Below, piece after piece: positions 1-6,642 of a stretch of 10,659 bases of DNA. The position numbers and the translations under genes were made by a program. The number at the start of each line of letters is the position of its first letter. Within the stretch, counting starts at the first letter, position 1. Location of the stretch: positions 1 to 10,659 of the forward strand of contig JAUWZC010000065.1 in the NCBI GenBank assembly GCA_030615565.1, read 5' to 3'. The notes beneath the pieces are model-generated. The model was not told where the DNA came from. It made no database searches and worked only from the letters and a program-made list of their open reading frames with translations. This DNA is from Desulfobacteraceae bacterium. GTDB lineage: Bacteria > Desulfobacterota > DSM-4660 > Desulfatiglandales > B25-G16.

Positions 1-265
1 ACTCAATACATTGCCAAGTACAACCACCACAATAATCGCTGTAAGGACAAGGGGCAATAATTCTATTGGGCGAAGCCTCTATAACTTCTAAAACCTTTGC
101 CTCGGCGAAGTTTTTTTTAACCCTGATCACTTTTGCAGTAATCCTATCACCCGGGACAGCCTTATCCACAAAAATTGCCATGTTATTCATGTAGGCAAGT
201 CCCCTTCCACCATAAATAACCTTTTCAACTTCTAGTTCTCTGGTGTCTCCCTTTCTTATTTCCAT
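1..265 (-). CDS. rlmD: 23S rRNA (uracil-5-)-methyltransferase, RlmD/RumA family, N-terminal fragment
   Basis: Partial gene: the first 88 codons are present and the frame runs off the left edge. Members of this family methylate C5 of a uracil in 23S rRNA (U1939 in E. coli) with SAM and carry a [4Fe-4S] cluster. Residues about 7-62 read as a TRAM RNA-binding domain, with YGGRGLAY near 18-25 and KAVPGD near 35-40. The cluster ligands follow as C73-x5-C79-x2-C82 in CPYSDYCGGC. The catalytic Rossmann domain is outside the window. The ATG at 265 is chosen because no other start codon precedes the TRAM domain. Its Shine-Dalgarno (AAGGG) is very close, about 2 nt from the ATG. RlmC or a TrmA-like paralogue cannot be excluded from the N-terminus alone. 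Confidence 0.85.
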   Translation of the reverse strand, partial: MEIRKGDTRELEVEKVIYGGRGLAYMNNMAIFVDKAVPGDRITAKVIRVKKNFAEAKVLEVIEASPNRIIAPCPYSDYCGGCTWQCIE

Positions 266-280
266 TTCCCTTATAGGTGC

Positions 281-316
281 CCGCCCGCCTTGTCCCGCAA
301 AGCGGGACGGGCAGGC
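281..316. repeat. GC-rich palindromic hairpin (REP-like)
   Basis: The core is a perfect 7-bp stem, GTCCCGC (292-298) and GCGGGAC (302-308), closed by an AAA loop. Imperfect outer arms with wobbles and bulges (CCGCCCGCC on the left, GGGCAGGC on the right) extend it to about 281-316. It is far more GC-rich than its AT-rich surroundings. There is no T-tract on either side, so it is not a standard Rho-independent terminator. It lies about 16 nt upstream of the rlmD start and would sit in that leader if transcription began further upstream. Similar GCGGGAC hairpins are, from memory, common as intergenic elements in environmental genomes. Confidence 0.6.
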
Positions 317-505
317 CTAAAGTGAGCTAAAGTTTAAAGTGTACCTAACCCTTAACGAGTAACTGTTAACAATCCCTCAATTTTAGATTTTTTTCTCTTG
401 TCTATTATGTTAGATAATTAAGTTACAAGTGTCTAAAATTGCATGTAAGCTAAAGTAAAAATGATTTAATTCCTTAACTTTAGGCACCTTAGACACTTTT
501 AACTT
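317..505. repeat. Dispersed short repeats (AAGTGT..CTAA and CTAAAGT) in the rlmD-lgt gap
   Basis: The decamer AAGTGTCTAA occurs at 427-436 and, inverted, as TTAGACACTT at 489-498. A third copy with a 2-nt insertion, AAGTGTACCTAA, is at 337-348. The longer pair 330-348 and 489-505 are inverted relatives: AAGTTTAAAGTGTACCTAA against the complement of TTAGACACTTTTAACTT. The heptamer CTAAAGT occurs at 317-323, 327-333 and 450-456, and inverted as ACTTTAG at 477-483. The spacing between the first two is 10 bp. No coding frame is evident in this stretch. The repeats could be operator-like sites between divergent genes or remnants of an intergenic repeat family. Confidence 0.5.
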
Positions 506-510
506 ATAAT
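505..510 (+). promoter_or_regulatory. Candidate -10 box for lgt
   Basis: A perfect TATAAT ends 11 nt before the lgt ATG. A start site about 7 nt downstream would give a leader of only about 5 nt, which fits the absence of a Shine-Dalgarno in front of lgt. No good -35 hexamer lies at 16-18 nt spacing, and a chance TATAAT is not unlikely in AT-rich DNA. Confidence 0.3.
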
Positions 511-521
511 TTATAACTTTA

Positions 522-1310
522 ATGCTGAACTACCCAATCATAAATCCAACAATAATCAACATTGGCCCTCTTCAGATACGTTGGTATGGAGTTATGTATA
601 TCCTTGCCTTTCTTGCCTCTTATTTCCTAGTAAGATATCAAATAAGAAAAAAAAGGCTAAATATCGACATAAACACAGTAAATGATCTTTTTCTATTTCT
701 GATAATTGGCCTTATTATTGGAGCACGCCTCGGTTACGTTATTTTTTACAACCTTCCTTTTTATCTCAGCCACCCATTAAAACTATTTGCCATATGGGAA
801 GGAGGAATGTCCTTTCACGGTGGACTGATAGGTATTATTTTCTCTGGCCTCATTTACATAAAAAAACATAGAGTCAATTTCTGGGTGATTGCTGATCTTA
901 TCGTCGTAACTGCTCCTATTGGTTTAGGTCTTGGAAGGCTTGGTAACTTTATTAATGCAGAGCTCTATGGTAGGGTCACCAATGTTCCCTGGGGCATGAT
1001 CTTTCCAACAGGTGGAGATCTTCCAAGGCACCCCTCTCAACTTTACCAATTTTTCCTTGAAGGTATTCTCCTTTTTTTAATATTGTGGTGGATAAAGGAT
1101 TTTTCTTTTAAAAAAGGAACGCTTTTCTGTTTATTTCTCTTACTTTATAGCAGCTTCCGATTTTTTGTCGAATTTTTCCGAGAACCAGACCCGCAGCTTG
1201 GCCTTATCTTTTCTTTTATAACCATGGGTCAGATTCTTTCTATCTTTATGGGTATCTCGGGTTTGATCTTGCTTTATTTTAGACCTGAAAAGGAAAAAAC
1301 ACTTAAGTAG
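522..1310 (+). CDS. lgt: Prolipoprotein diacylglyceryl transferase
   Basis: Inner-membrane enzyme that transfers diacylglycerol from phosphatidylglycerol to the lipobox cysteine of preprolipoproteins, the first step of lipoprotein maturation. The protein has 262 residues, usual for the family, with about seven hydrophobic segments. Family motifs are present: RWYGVMY (20-26), FHGG with the essential His at 99, and the Lgt signature LGRLGNFINAE (137-147), whose Arg139 and Asn142 match E. coli R143 and N146. PSQLYQ is at 171-176 and the C-terminal RFFVEFFREPD at 213-223. No essential residue appears lost. The ATG at 522 gives the expected MLNYP..NP.I..IGP N-terminus. No Shine-Dalgarno is visible. 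It is divergent from rlmD and probably monocistronic, because a 356-bp gap separates it from lptD. Confidence 0.97.
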   Translation: MLNYPIINPTIINIGPLQIRWYGVMYILAFLASYFLVRYQIRKKRLNIDINTVNDLFLFLIIGLIIGARLGYVIFYNLPFYLSHPLKLFAIWEGGMSFHGGLIGIIFSGLIYIKKHRVNFWVIADLIVVTAPIGLGLGRLGNFINAELYGRVTNVPWGMIFPTGGDLPRHPSQLYQFFLEGILLFLILWWIKDFSFKKGTLFCLFLLLYSSFRFFVEFFREPDPQLGLIFSFITMGQILSIFMGISGLILLYFRPEKEKTLK

Positions 1311-1552
1311 TTTTCCGGCTGATTCAGATTTAAAATCATATACTTCGCCCATACATAAAAGTCTAAAGAAAAGCATTGTTTTGTTGCCTTCATCCAGATC
1401 TTCATAAAAGAGCCACAGGCCGCCAACAGATGAGATTGGTATTCTATTTTATTAGCTATTATCCATATCGGGTTGGTTACATATAACAAACAAATCTAAT
1501 ATAATATATCAACTTTCATTTTTTTCAAAAAAGCTATTTTCATAACTACATC

Positions 1553-1581
1553 TTGACTTTTTCAATTGAGTTGGTTTTATT
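1553..1581 (+). promoter_or_regulatory. Candidate sigma70-type promoter for the lptD operon
   Basis: TTGACT at 1553-1558 matches the -35 consensus at five of six positions. TTTATT at 1576-1581 matches the -10 box at four of six, with a 17-nt spacer. Use of this promoter would give a leader of about 80 nt that contains part of the inverted repeat at 1569-1596. Confidence 0.35.
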
Positions 1582-1596
1582 GTTAAAACCTCAACT
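1569..1596. repeat. Inverted repeat overlapping the candidate lptD promoter
   Basis: AGTTG-GTTTTA (1569-1579) is complementary to TAAAAC-(CT)-CAACT (1584-1596). This gives 11 paired bases, a 2-nt bulge and a TTGT loop. No T-tract follows it, so it is unlikely to be the lgt terminator. It covers the proposed -10 box, which suggests an operator or leader hairpin. This is inference from position only. Confidence 0.45.
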
Positions 1597-1644
1597 GTGT
1601 TCAAGCTTTTATTCCACAACTTATATTCAGTGAGATTATATTTT

Positions 1645-1650
1645 TATAAT
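1645..1650 (+). promoter_or_regulatory. Candidate proximal -10 box for lptD
   Basis: A second perfect TATAAT ends 16 nt before the lptD ATG. The upstream -35 match is poor (TTATAT at 18 nt spacing). If used, the leader would be about 10 nt with no Shine-Dalgarno, much as proposed for lgt. Confidence 0.25.
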
Positions 1651-1666
1651 TTAAAAACCGGACTTA

Positions 1667-4039
1667 ATGTTTCAGAATAAACCGCGGGACAAGCGCCGCC
1701 ATTTTGGTTACAGATGGATTAGACCCTGTACCCTATCTTCAGGATCTTTATGTAACATTTGCAGCACTATCACCCGCCTATTCTTTACTCTCGTCATTCT
1801 ACTTTTAATTCCTGTTTATTCTTTAGCAGAGAATAACGATCGATTGCTCGATGATGATCCTAAAAAACCGTGGCATATTTTTGCAGACGAAATAAGTTGC
1901 GACAATGAAGCTGATCAGTATATTGGAAAAGGTAATGTAGTTATAACCAAAGGGGACAAAAAACTTACCGCTGATTTTGTACGTTTTGATCAGAAAACCA
2001 TGAAGGTATATGCAAAAGGCCATGTGATCATGACAGCAGGAGAAGATACCCTGGCCGGAACCAGCATGGAAATGGATCTAGAGGCAGAGACCGGAACTGT
2101 ATATAATGGAACCATATTTATTAAAGCAAACCATTTTTATATAAAAGGCAATAAAATTCAAAAGGTTGGCAAAGATTCATATACTGTCGACAAAGCCAGC
2201 ATCACAACATGTGACGGCGACAAACCGGCATGGAAGATAACCGGAAGAAATCTTAAAATTACGATAGAAGGCTATGGTTTCGTAAAGCATGCTGCTCTAT
2301 GGGCAAAAAAAGTACCTGTTTTATACACCCCTTTTCTTGTCTTTCCTGTAAAATTAAAGCGCCAATCAGGGTTACTGTCCCCCCAGATTGGGTATTCAGA
2401 TCGAAAATGGGAAGAATATATCCAGCCTCTTTACTGGGCCATAAATGAAAGTTCAGATGCCACATTCTGTTTACACCATATGGGACGTCGTGGAGAAAAA
2501 CTTGGCTTGGAATACCGTTATGTCTTAGATGAAAGCTCAAAAGGCACCCTGATGTTCGACTTTTTAAAAGACAAGAAGGTGGATGATGGCACACAAAGTT
2601 CCGAAGATTGGGCATTTGAAGATGTTACTGGGTCTCGCCCAAATGCTGACCGCTATTGGTTTAGAATGAAGCACGATCATTCAATGCCATTCGATTTCTC
2701 TCTAAAATTTGACGTAGATGTTGTAAGTGACCAGGATTACCTTCATGAATTTAAAGGCGGATATACAGGATTTGATAAAACAGATGAGTATTTTAACAAA
2801 ACCTTCGGCAGGGACCTTGACGAGTATGATGATTCGGTAAGGGTTAACAGATTGAATCTAAGCAGAAGCTGGACCAATTATAGCCTGAATGCTGAAACAC
2901 GCTGGTATGATGATGTCATAACCCGGCGTCAAGAGGATACGGATACAACCTTGCAGAAACTGCCGTTTATTGAGTTTAATGCATTAAAAAAACGGCTTTT
3001 AAACACCCCATCTTATTTTGATCTTGATTCTGAATATACTTACTTTTTCAGGGAAGACGGCACAAAAGGCCATCGGGTAGATGCGCATCCTAGGTTCTAT
3101 CTGCCATTAAGATTCAAACACTACTTCACTTTTGAACCTTCTTTTGGCATACGGGAAACCGCCTGGCGTATTGATGAAGACGAAAACACATCTACGGAAA
3201 AAGATTGGAAATTGCACAGGGAGATTTATGATATAAAGTTAGACCTCTCTACAGGAATTTTTAACATATACCATGTAAAAGATATGGACCGAATCAAACA
3301 CACTATAGTGCCGCAGATAGTCTATGACTACATACCTGACCAGGAGCAGGATAAACATCCTTATTTTGATTCCTTAGACCGCATAGAAAAAATGAATCTT
3401 CTAACCTATTCAATTATAAACACTTTTACATCACGATCACAAAAATACACTGGAAAAAAGGATGAGCACCCAAAAAATAATCTCGATAACGGCAAAAGTT
3501 ACGGACCTCCAAACTACATCTATAACCAGTTCTGCCGCTTCAAATTGCAACAGAGTTATGATATCAATAAAGCAAGGGAGAATGATCCGGAGCCTTTCTC
3601 TCCAATATACGGCGAACTTGAACTTACTCCTGAGAAATATTTTTCCATGCAGGCTGATGCCGAATGGTGCCAGTATGAAAGTGACTTTCTATCTCATAAT
3701 GTTGCATTAAGCATATCGGATAAGCGTGAGGATAGGATATTTGTTGAGCACAGGTACACACGTGATTCAAGCAGATCTATTTATACGGATTTTCTCTTGA
3801 AAATATCAAATAGGCTCTCTGCATACTTAAATTACGAACGCAATCTCCATGATAGGAAAAAAATCAAATCCAGCTTTGGCTTTTTGCATAAAGCTCAGTG
3901 CTGGTCAATAGATATAAGTTACACACATGAGGGAGATGACCGTAGATACACATTTATGATTAACCTTTACGGACTCGGGGGATTGGGTACCGACATTGAA
4001 GGATACCGTGTGGAACACCCCTTTGAGAGTAAAGAGTAG
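1667..4039 (+). CDS. lptD: LPS-assembly outer-membrane protein LptD (OstA/Imp)
   Basis: Outer-membrane beta-barrel that, with LptE, inserts LPS into the outer leaflet. It has 790 residues, similar to E. coli LptD (784). A hydrophobic segment at about 38-52 ends in SLA-EN, so signal-peptidase I cleavage is likely after Ala54. The preceding n-region of about 37 residues is unusually long, but no later ATG/GTG/TTG codon could give a signal peptide. The OstA-like jellyroll covers about 68-200 (GKGNVVITKGDKKLTADFV, 87-105). The barrel entrance motif KRQSGLLSPQIGYSDRKWEE spans 231-250, and strands run to the C-terminal YGLGGLGTD (768-776). Mature cysteines are 78, 182, 268, 623, 668 and 745. C182 (TCDGDKPAW) aligns with E. 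coli C173, and C745 (AQCWSID) with E. coli C725. It is the first gene of the operon; the next starts 6 nt after its stop. Confidence 0.96.
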   Translation: MFQNKPRDKRRHFGYRWIRPCTLSSGSLCNICSTITRLFFTLVILLLIPVYSLAENNDRLLDDDPKKPWHIFADEISCDNEADQYIGKGNVVITKGDKKLTADFVRFDQKTMKVYAKGHVIMTAGEDTLAGTSMEMDLEAETGTVYNGTIFIKANHFYIKGNKIQKVGKDSYTVDKASITTCDGDKPAWKITGRNLKITIEGYGFVKHAALWAKKVPVLYTPFLVFPVKLKRQSGLLSPQIGYSDRKWEEYIQPLYWAINESSDATFCLHHMGRRGEKLGLEYRYVLDESSKGTLMFDFLKDKKVDDGTQSSEDWAFEDVTGSRPNADRYWFRMKHDHSMPFDFSLKFDVDVVSDQDYLHEFKGGYTGFDKTDEYFNKTFGRDLDEYDDSVRVNRLNLSRSWTNYSLNAETRWYDDVITRRQEDTDTTLQKLPFIEFNALKKRLLNTPSYFDLDSEYTYFFREDGTKGHRVDAHPRFYLPLRFKHYFTFEPSFGIRETAWRIDEDENTSTEKDWKLHREIYDIKLDLSTGIFNIYHVKDMDRIKHTIVPQIVYDYIPDQEQDKHPYFDSLDRIEKMNLLTYSIINTFTSRSQKYTGKKDEHPKNNLDNGKSYGPPNYIYNQFCRFKLQQSYDINKARENDPEPFSPIYGELELTPEKYFSMQADAEWCQYESDFLSHNVALSISDKREDRIFVEHRYTRDSSRSIYTDFLLKISNRLSAYLNYERNLHDRKKIKSSFGFLHKAQCWSIDISYTHEGDDRRYTFMINLYGLGGLGTDIEGYRVEHPFESKE

Positions 4040-4045
4040 TGGTCT

Positions 4046-4531
4046 ATGCATACTATGAAAAACCGAAAAAAATTATATAAAAGTTTCAATAAACATTTAA
4101 TCTTACAATTTTCAATTCTGATTATTTTTACTTTATTTTTATCAAGTTGTGGAAAAAAGGCACCACCTGTGCCACCTCGTCAAAAAAAACCTCCCGCAGT
4201 CAATGACTTAACCGCAAGCATAAATGGGGATACACTCACGCTGACCTGGGCTATCCCTAAGGAAAAAGGAAAGATCATATCTGGCTTGTCTGGTTTTATT
4301 GTCTATAGATCAAAAATGCTGCTTTCAGAATCTGATTGCAAAAATTGTCCTGTGCTGTTTAAGCGCGTTGCCGATATTCCCATTGAAGAGAAAGGTTCTG
4401 GATATATGAAAAAAGGCAATATTATGTACCCTGAAACCCTGGAAATGGGCTATAGGTATATCTATAAGGTAATTGTTTATAGAAAAGGGATCACAAGCAG
4501 CGATTCAAATTATGTGGATCTTATCTTTTAA
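4046..4531 (+). CDS. Outer-membrane-type lipoprotein with FN3-like domain and LptM-like N-terminus
   Basis: Exported lipoprotein of 161 residues, without an established function that I recognise. A basic n-region and hydrophobic stretch (19-32) lead to the lipobox LSSC, with lipidated Cys35. The mature start, CGKKAPPVPPRQKKPP, resembles the CGLKGPLYFPP start of LptM/YifL, the small lipoprotein that binds E. coli LptDE. A fibronectin-III-like sandwich follows: LTLTW (64-68), GFIVYRSK (83-90), YRYIYKVIVYRKG (136-148) and a final strand near 155-161. A CxxC pair (C98-K-N-C101) sits in the loop after the GFIVYRS strand. The ATG at 4046 lies 6 nt after lptD. Met4 (4055) is an equally possible start, and neither has a clear Shine-Dalgarno. 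Its place between lptD and lptE suggests a role in the LPS translocon, which is inference. Confidence 0.85.
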   Translation: MHTMKNRKKLYKSFNKHLILQFSILIIFTLFLSSCGKKAPPVPPRQKKPPAVNDLTASINGDTLTLTWAIPKEKGKIISGLSGFIVYRSKMLLSESDCKNCPVLFKRVADIPIEEKGSGYMKKGNIMYPETLEMGYRYIYKVIVYRKGITSSDSNYVDLIF

Positions 4532-4571
4532 TTAGGGTAATATTTATTATCTAATTAATGTATAAGGAAAA

Positions 4572-5096
4572 ATGTTGTTTTTAAAAAAAAATAACATCTG
4601 GATAATCTTTCTTCTTCCAATGTTTTTTTACGCCTGCGGGTACAAGTTTACAGGTGGTGGAAGTTTTCCAGCCGGCATAAGGAGTGTTTGTGTATCAACC
4701 CTTGAAAACCGTACCTCTGAAACCGGTGCGGAGAATATATTTACAAATGACCTCATTTATGAAATTACTAGGGACAACAAAGCCGTTTTGACAGCCAAAG
4801 ACAAGGCTGACGCTCTCCTTTCCGGTGTTATTAAATCCATGAGCATTGAGACAATCTCCCGCAAAAGTGCACACTCCTCCCTCTCCCTTGAAAGACGGGT
4901 TACAGTTACAGTCGATTTAAAATTAACAGACCCCGATGGCAGGGTAATTTGGTCTGCAAAAGGTGTTTCTGCAAAGGAAGCCTATGATGTAATGCCGGAC
5001 AAGTTGGCAACTGAACAAAACAGGCGGAATGCCATTTCAGCTCTTTCAAAAAGGCTTGCGGAAAGGCTTTATGCTCGCATAACAGATGATTTTTAA
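4572..5096 (+). CDS. lptE: LPS-assembly lipoprotein LptE
   Basis: Outer-membrane lipoprotein that plugs the LptD barrel and is needed for its assembly. It has 174 residues (E. coli LptE has 193). A short signal ends in the lipobox FYAC, with lipidated Cys22. The typical mature LptE start follows: CGYKFTGGGSFPAGIRSVCV (22-41), then LENRTSETGAENIFTNDLIYE (44-64). Central strands at about 82-131 include RRVTVTVDLKLTDPDGRVIW (108-127). The C-terminal helix (about 147-170) carries NRRNAISALSKRLAERLY. A second cysteine, C40, is present in the mature protein. The start is supported by AAGGA at 4564-4568. It follows the FN3 lipoprotein after 40 nt on the same strand and is the last gene of the lptD operon. 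folC ends head-on 74 bp away, and I see no clear terminator hairpin in that gap, only a T7 run at 5101-5107. Confidence 0.93.
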   Translation: MLFLKKNNIWIIFLLPMFFYACGYKFTGGGSFPAGIRSVCVSTLENRTSETGAENIFTNDLIYEITRDNKAVLTAKDKADALLSGVIKSMSIETISRKSAHSSLSLERRVTVTVDLKLTDPDGRVIWSAKGVSAKEAYDVMPDKLATEQNRRNAISALSKRLAERLYARITDDF

Positions 5097-5170
5097 AGGG
5101 TTTTTTTACAAACTTCATGAAAACCTGGCTTTGCAATATAATCAGTAATCTCCTTCTTGATTGCAGAGGA

Positions 5171-6472
5171 TCAAATATCTTCAATTGGGCATCTTATAGG
5201 ATCAAGGTACGATTTTGCCTCGCCAACGGTAAAGAGAGAACCAGTAATCAATATCAGATCCCTTTTATCGGCCAAATCTCTAGCCCTATCAATAGCTGCC
5301 GATAAATGTAAATGTACCTCCCCAACTTTTCCAAACTGCTTGGCCATATCCATTAAATATTGCGGGTTTGCAGCCCTATAATAGGTCGGTCTAGTATAGA
5401 TTACTCTATTGGCTAGAGGTAAAATCTTTTTTAGAATATTTTTTATATCCTTATCTTTCATAACACCCAAAACCAAAATCAATTTTTCGAAATGAAAATC
5501 ATTGCAGATTGAGTGCGCAAGAGATCTCACAGCCGATGGATTATGGGCACCATCAAGAATAATTGTTGGATCAGAAGAAAATTTTTCTAGCCTACCAGGC
5601 CAAACAAGATCAGTAAGGCCTAATCTAATAGACTCATCTGAAATAGCAATACCTTTTCTCTTTAGTATCTCCAAAGTCAATAAGGCTAAGGCAGCATTTC
5701 TATACTGAAATCTACCTTTAAGGCCAAGCTCAAGATTCTTATATCTATTTCTTATGCCATAATACCCTAATAGACCTGTAGGTAATCTTCGATAGCGGGC
5801 ATGACGCCCTACCCTCCATAAAGGGGCGCTCTTTTTCTTGCATAGAGACTCAAACAGTTTGATTACAGGAGCCTGATTCACAGCCGTTACAACATCAACC
5901 CCCTCCTTTATTATGCCTCCCTTCTCTTTTGCAATATCAATCATAGAATTGCCCAAGAATTCCTCATGATCTAAACCGATAGAGGTAATAACAGAAACCA
6001 TTGGATAAATCACATTAGTGGCATCTAACCGTCCACCCATTCCCACCTCAATAATACCAACATCAATATCTTCACGCAAAAAGTAAATAAGTGCCATGGC
6101 AGTGGTTAGCTCAAAAAAGGTTGGCGGTTCCTTCTGGCTTGTAACTCCTTTTAATTCTCTAATAAGTAATGTCGCTTGGCTCTTTGTTATGAGCTCTTTG
6201 TTAATCCGAAATCTTTCGGTAAAGCTGGCTAAATGAGGTGAGGAGTAGAAACCGACTTTCAGGCCTGATTTCATTAATATAGACTCCAGCATAGCTCCTA
6301 CAGATCCCTTACCATTGGTACCAGCAATATGGATGTATTGCTGGCCAAGGTGAGGATTTCCAAAGGCTTTTAAAAGTCTGGATGTTTTTGAAAGGCCAAA
6401 TTTAATCCCAAATTTCTGGAGGCTATATAACCAGGAAACCGATTCTTTATAGGAAACATTCTGCCTTTCCAT
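5171..6472 (-). CDS. folC: Bifunctional dihydrofolate synthase/folylpolyglutamate synthase
   Basis: Cytoplasmic Mur-ligase-family enzyme that joins glutamate to dihydropteroate and adds further glutamates to folates, using ATP. It has 433 residues, normal for FolC. The P-loop GTNGKGS is at 51-57, SSPH at 77-80, and the Mg-binding EVGMGGRLDATN at 142-153. GLDHEEFLG is at 166-174. AKEKGGIIK at 181-189 holds the lysine (K184) normally carbamylated in the family. WPGRLE lies at 291-296, and DGAHNP (307-312) opens the C-terminal domain. No catalytic motif is broken. Whether both activities are present cannot be read from sequence alone. The ATG at 6472 gives a normal N-terminus, though its Shine-Dalgarno is weak (GGTAAG). 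It appears monocistronic: convergent with lptE and divergent from the DUF1343 gene. In many bacteria folC follows accD, which is not seen here. Confidence 0.96.
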   Translation of the reverse strand: MERQNVSYKESVSWLYSLQKFGIKFGLSKTSRLLKAFGNPHLGQQYIHIAGTNGKGSVGAMLESILMKSGLKVGFYSSPHLASFTERFRINKELITKSQATLLIRELKGVTSQKEPPTFFELTTAMALIYFLREDIDVGIIEVGMGGRLDATNVIYPMVSVITSIGLDHEEFLGNSMIDIAKEKGGIIKEGVDVVTAVNQAPVIKLFESLCKKKSAPLWRVGRHARYRRLPTGLLGYYGIRNRYKNLELGLKGRFQYRNAALALLTLEILKRKGIAISDESIRLGLTDLVWPGRLEKFSSDPTIILDGAHNPSAVRSLAHSICNDFHFEKLILVLGVMKDKDIKNILKKILPLANRVIYTRPTYYRAANPQYLMDMAKQFGKVGEVHLHLSAAIDRARDLADKRDLILITGSLFTVGEAKSYLDPIRCPIEDI

Positions 6473-6642
6473 ATATTAACTTACCAATTTTCTCTCATAA
6501 AATAGTGCAGATCAATTAATACTCTTGCTTCCAAAAGGTTTAGCTGAGTATGCTATATGTTATAGGAAAGTTCGAATGATACTAAAATCTAACTAGTGAC
6601 ACAATCTATATTTCTTATTAATGATTAATCAAAGGGGAAATA

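Larger units (their letters stand above)
1311..1666. other. Intergenic region between lgt and lptD
   Basis: I find no convincing gene here. The minus-strand open frames that overlap it run into lgt antisense and show no family features. No clear Rho-independent terminator follows lgt. The second half is very AT-rich and holds two candidate lptD promoter elements and an inverted repeat, listed separately. The first half (about 1311-1490) is unexplained. Confidence 0.6.

Noticed and set aside
1140..1489. Two overlapping minus-strand open frames across the lgt end and the following gap
   Set aside because: Their sequences are antisense to lgt or low in information, with no motif and no supporting start signal.
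2259..2615. 118-codon open frame on the minus strand inside lptD
   Set aside because: It lies wholly antisense to a confidently assigned LptD region, has no recognisable domain and no ribosome binding site.
5097..5170. T-run at 5101-5107 as the lptE terminator
   Set aside because: I could not find a convincing GC-containing stem directly before the T-run.
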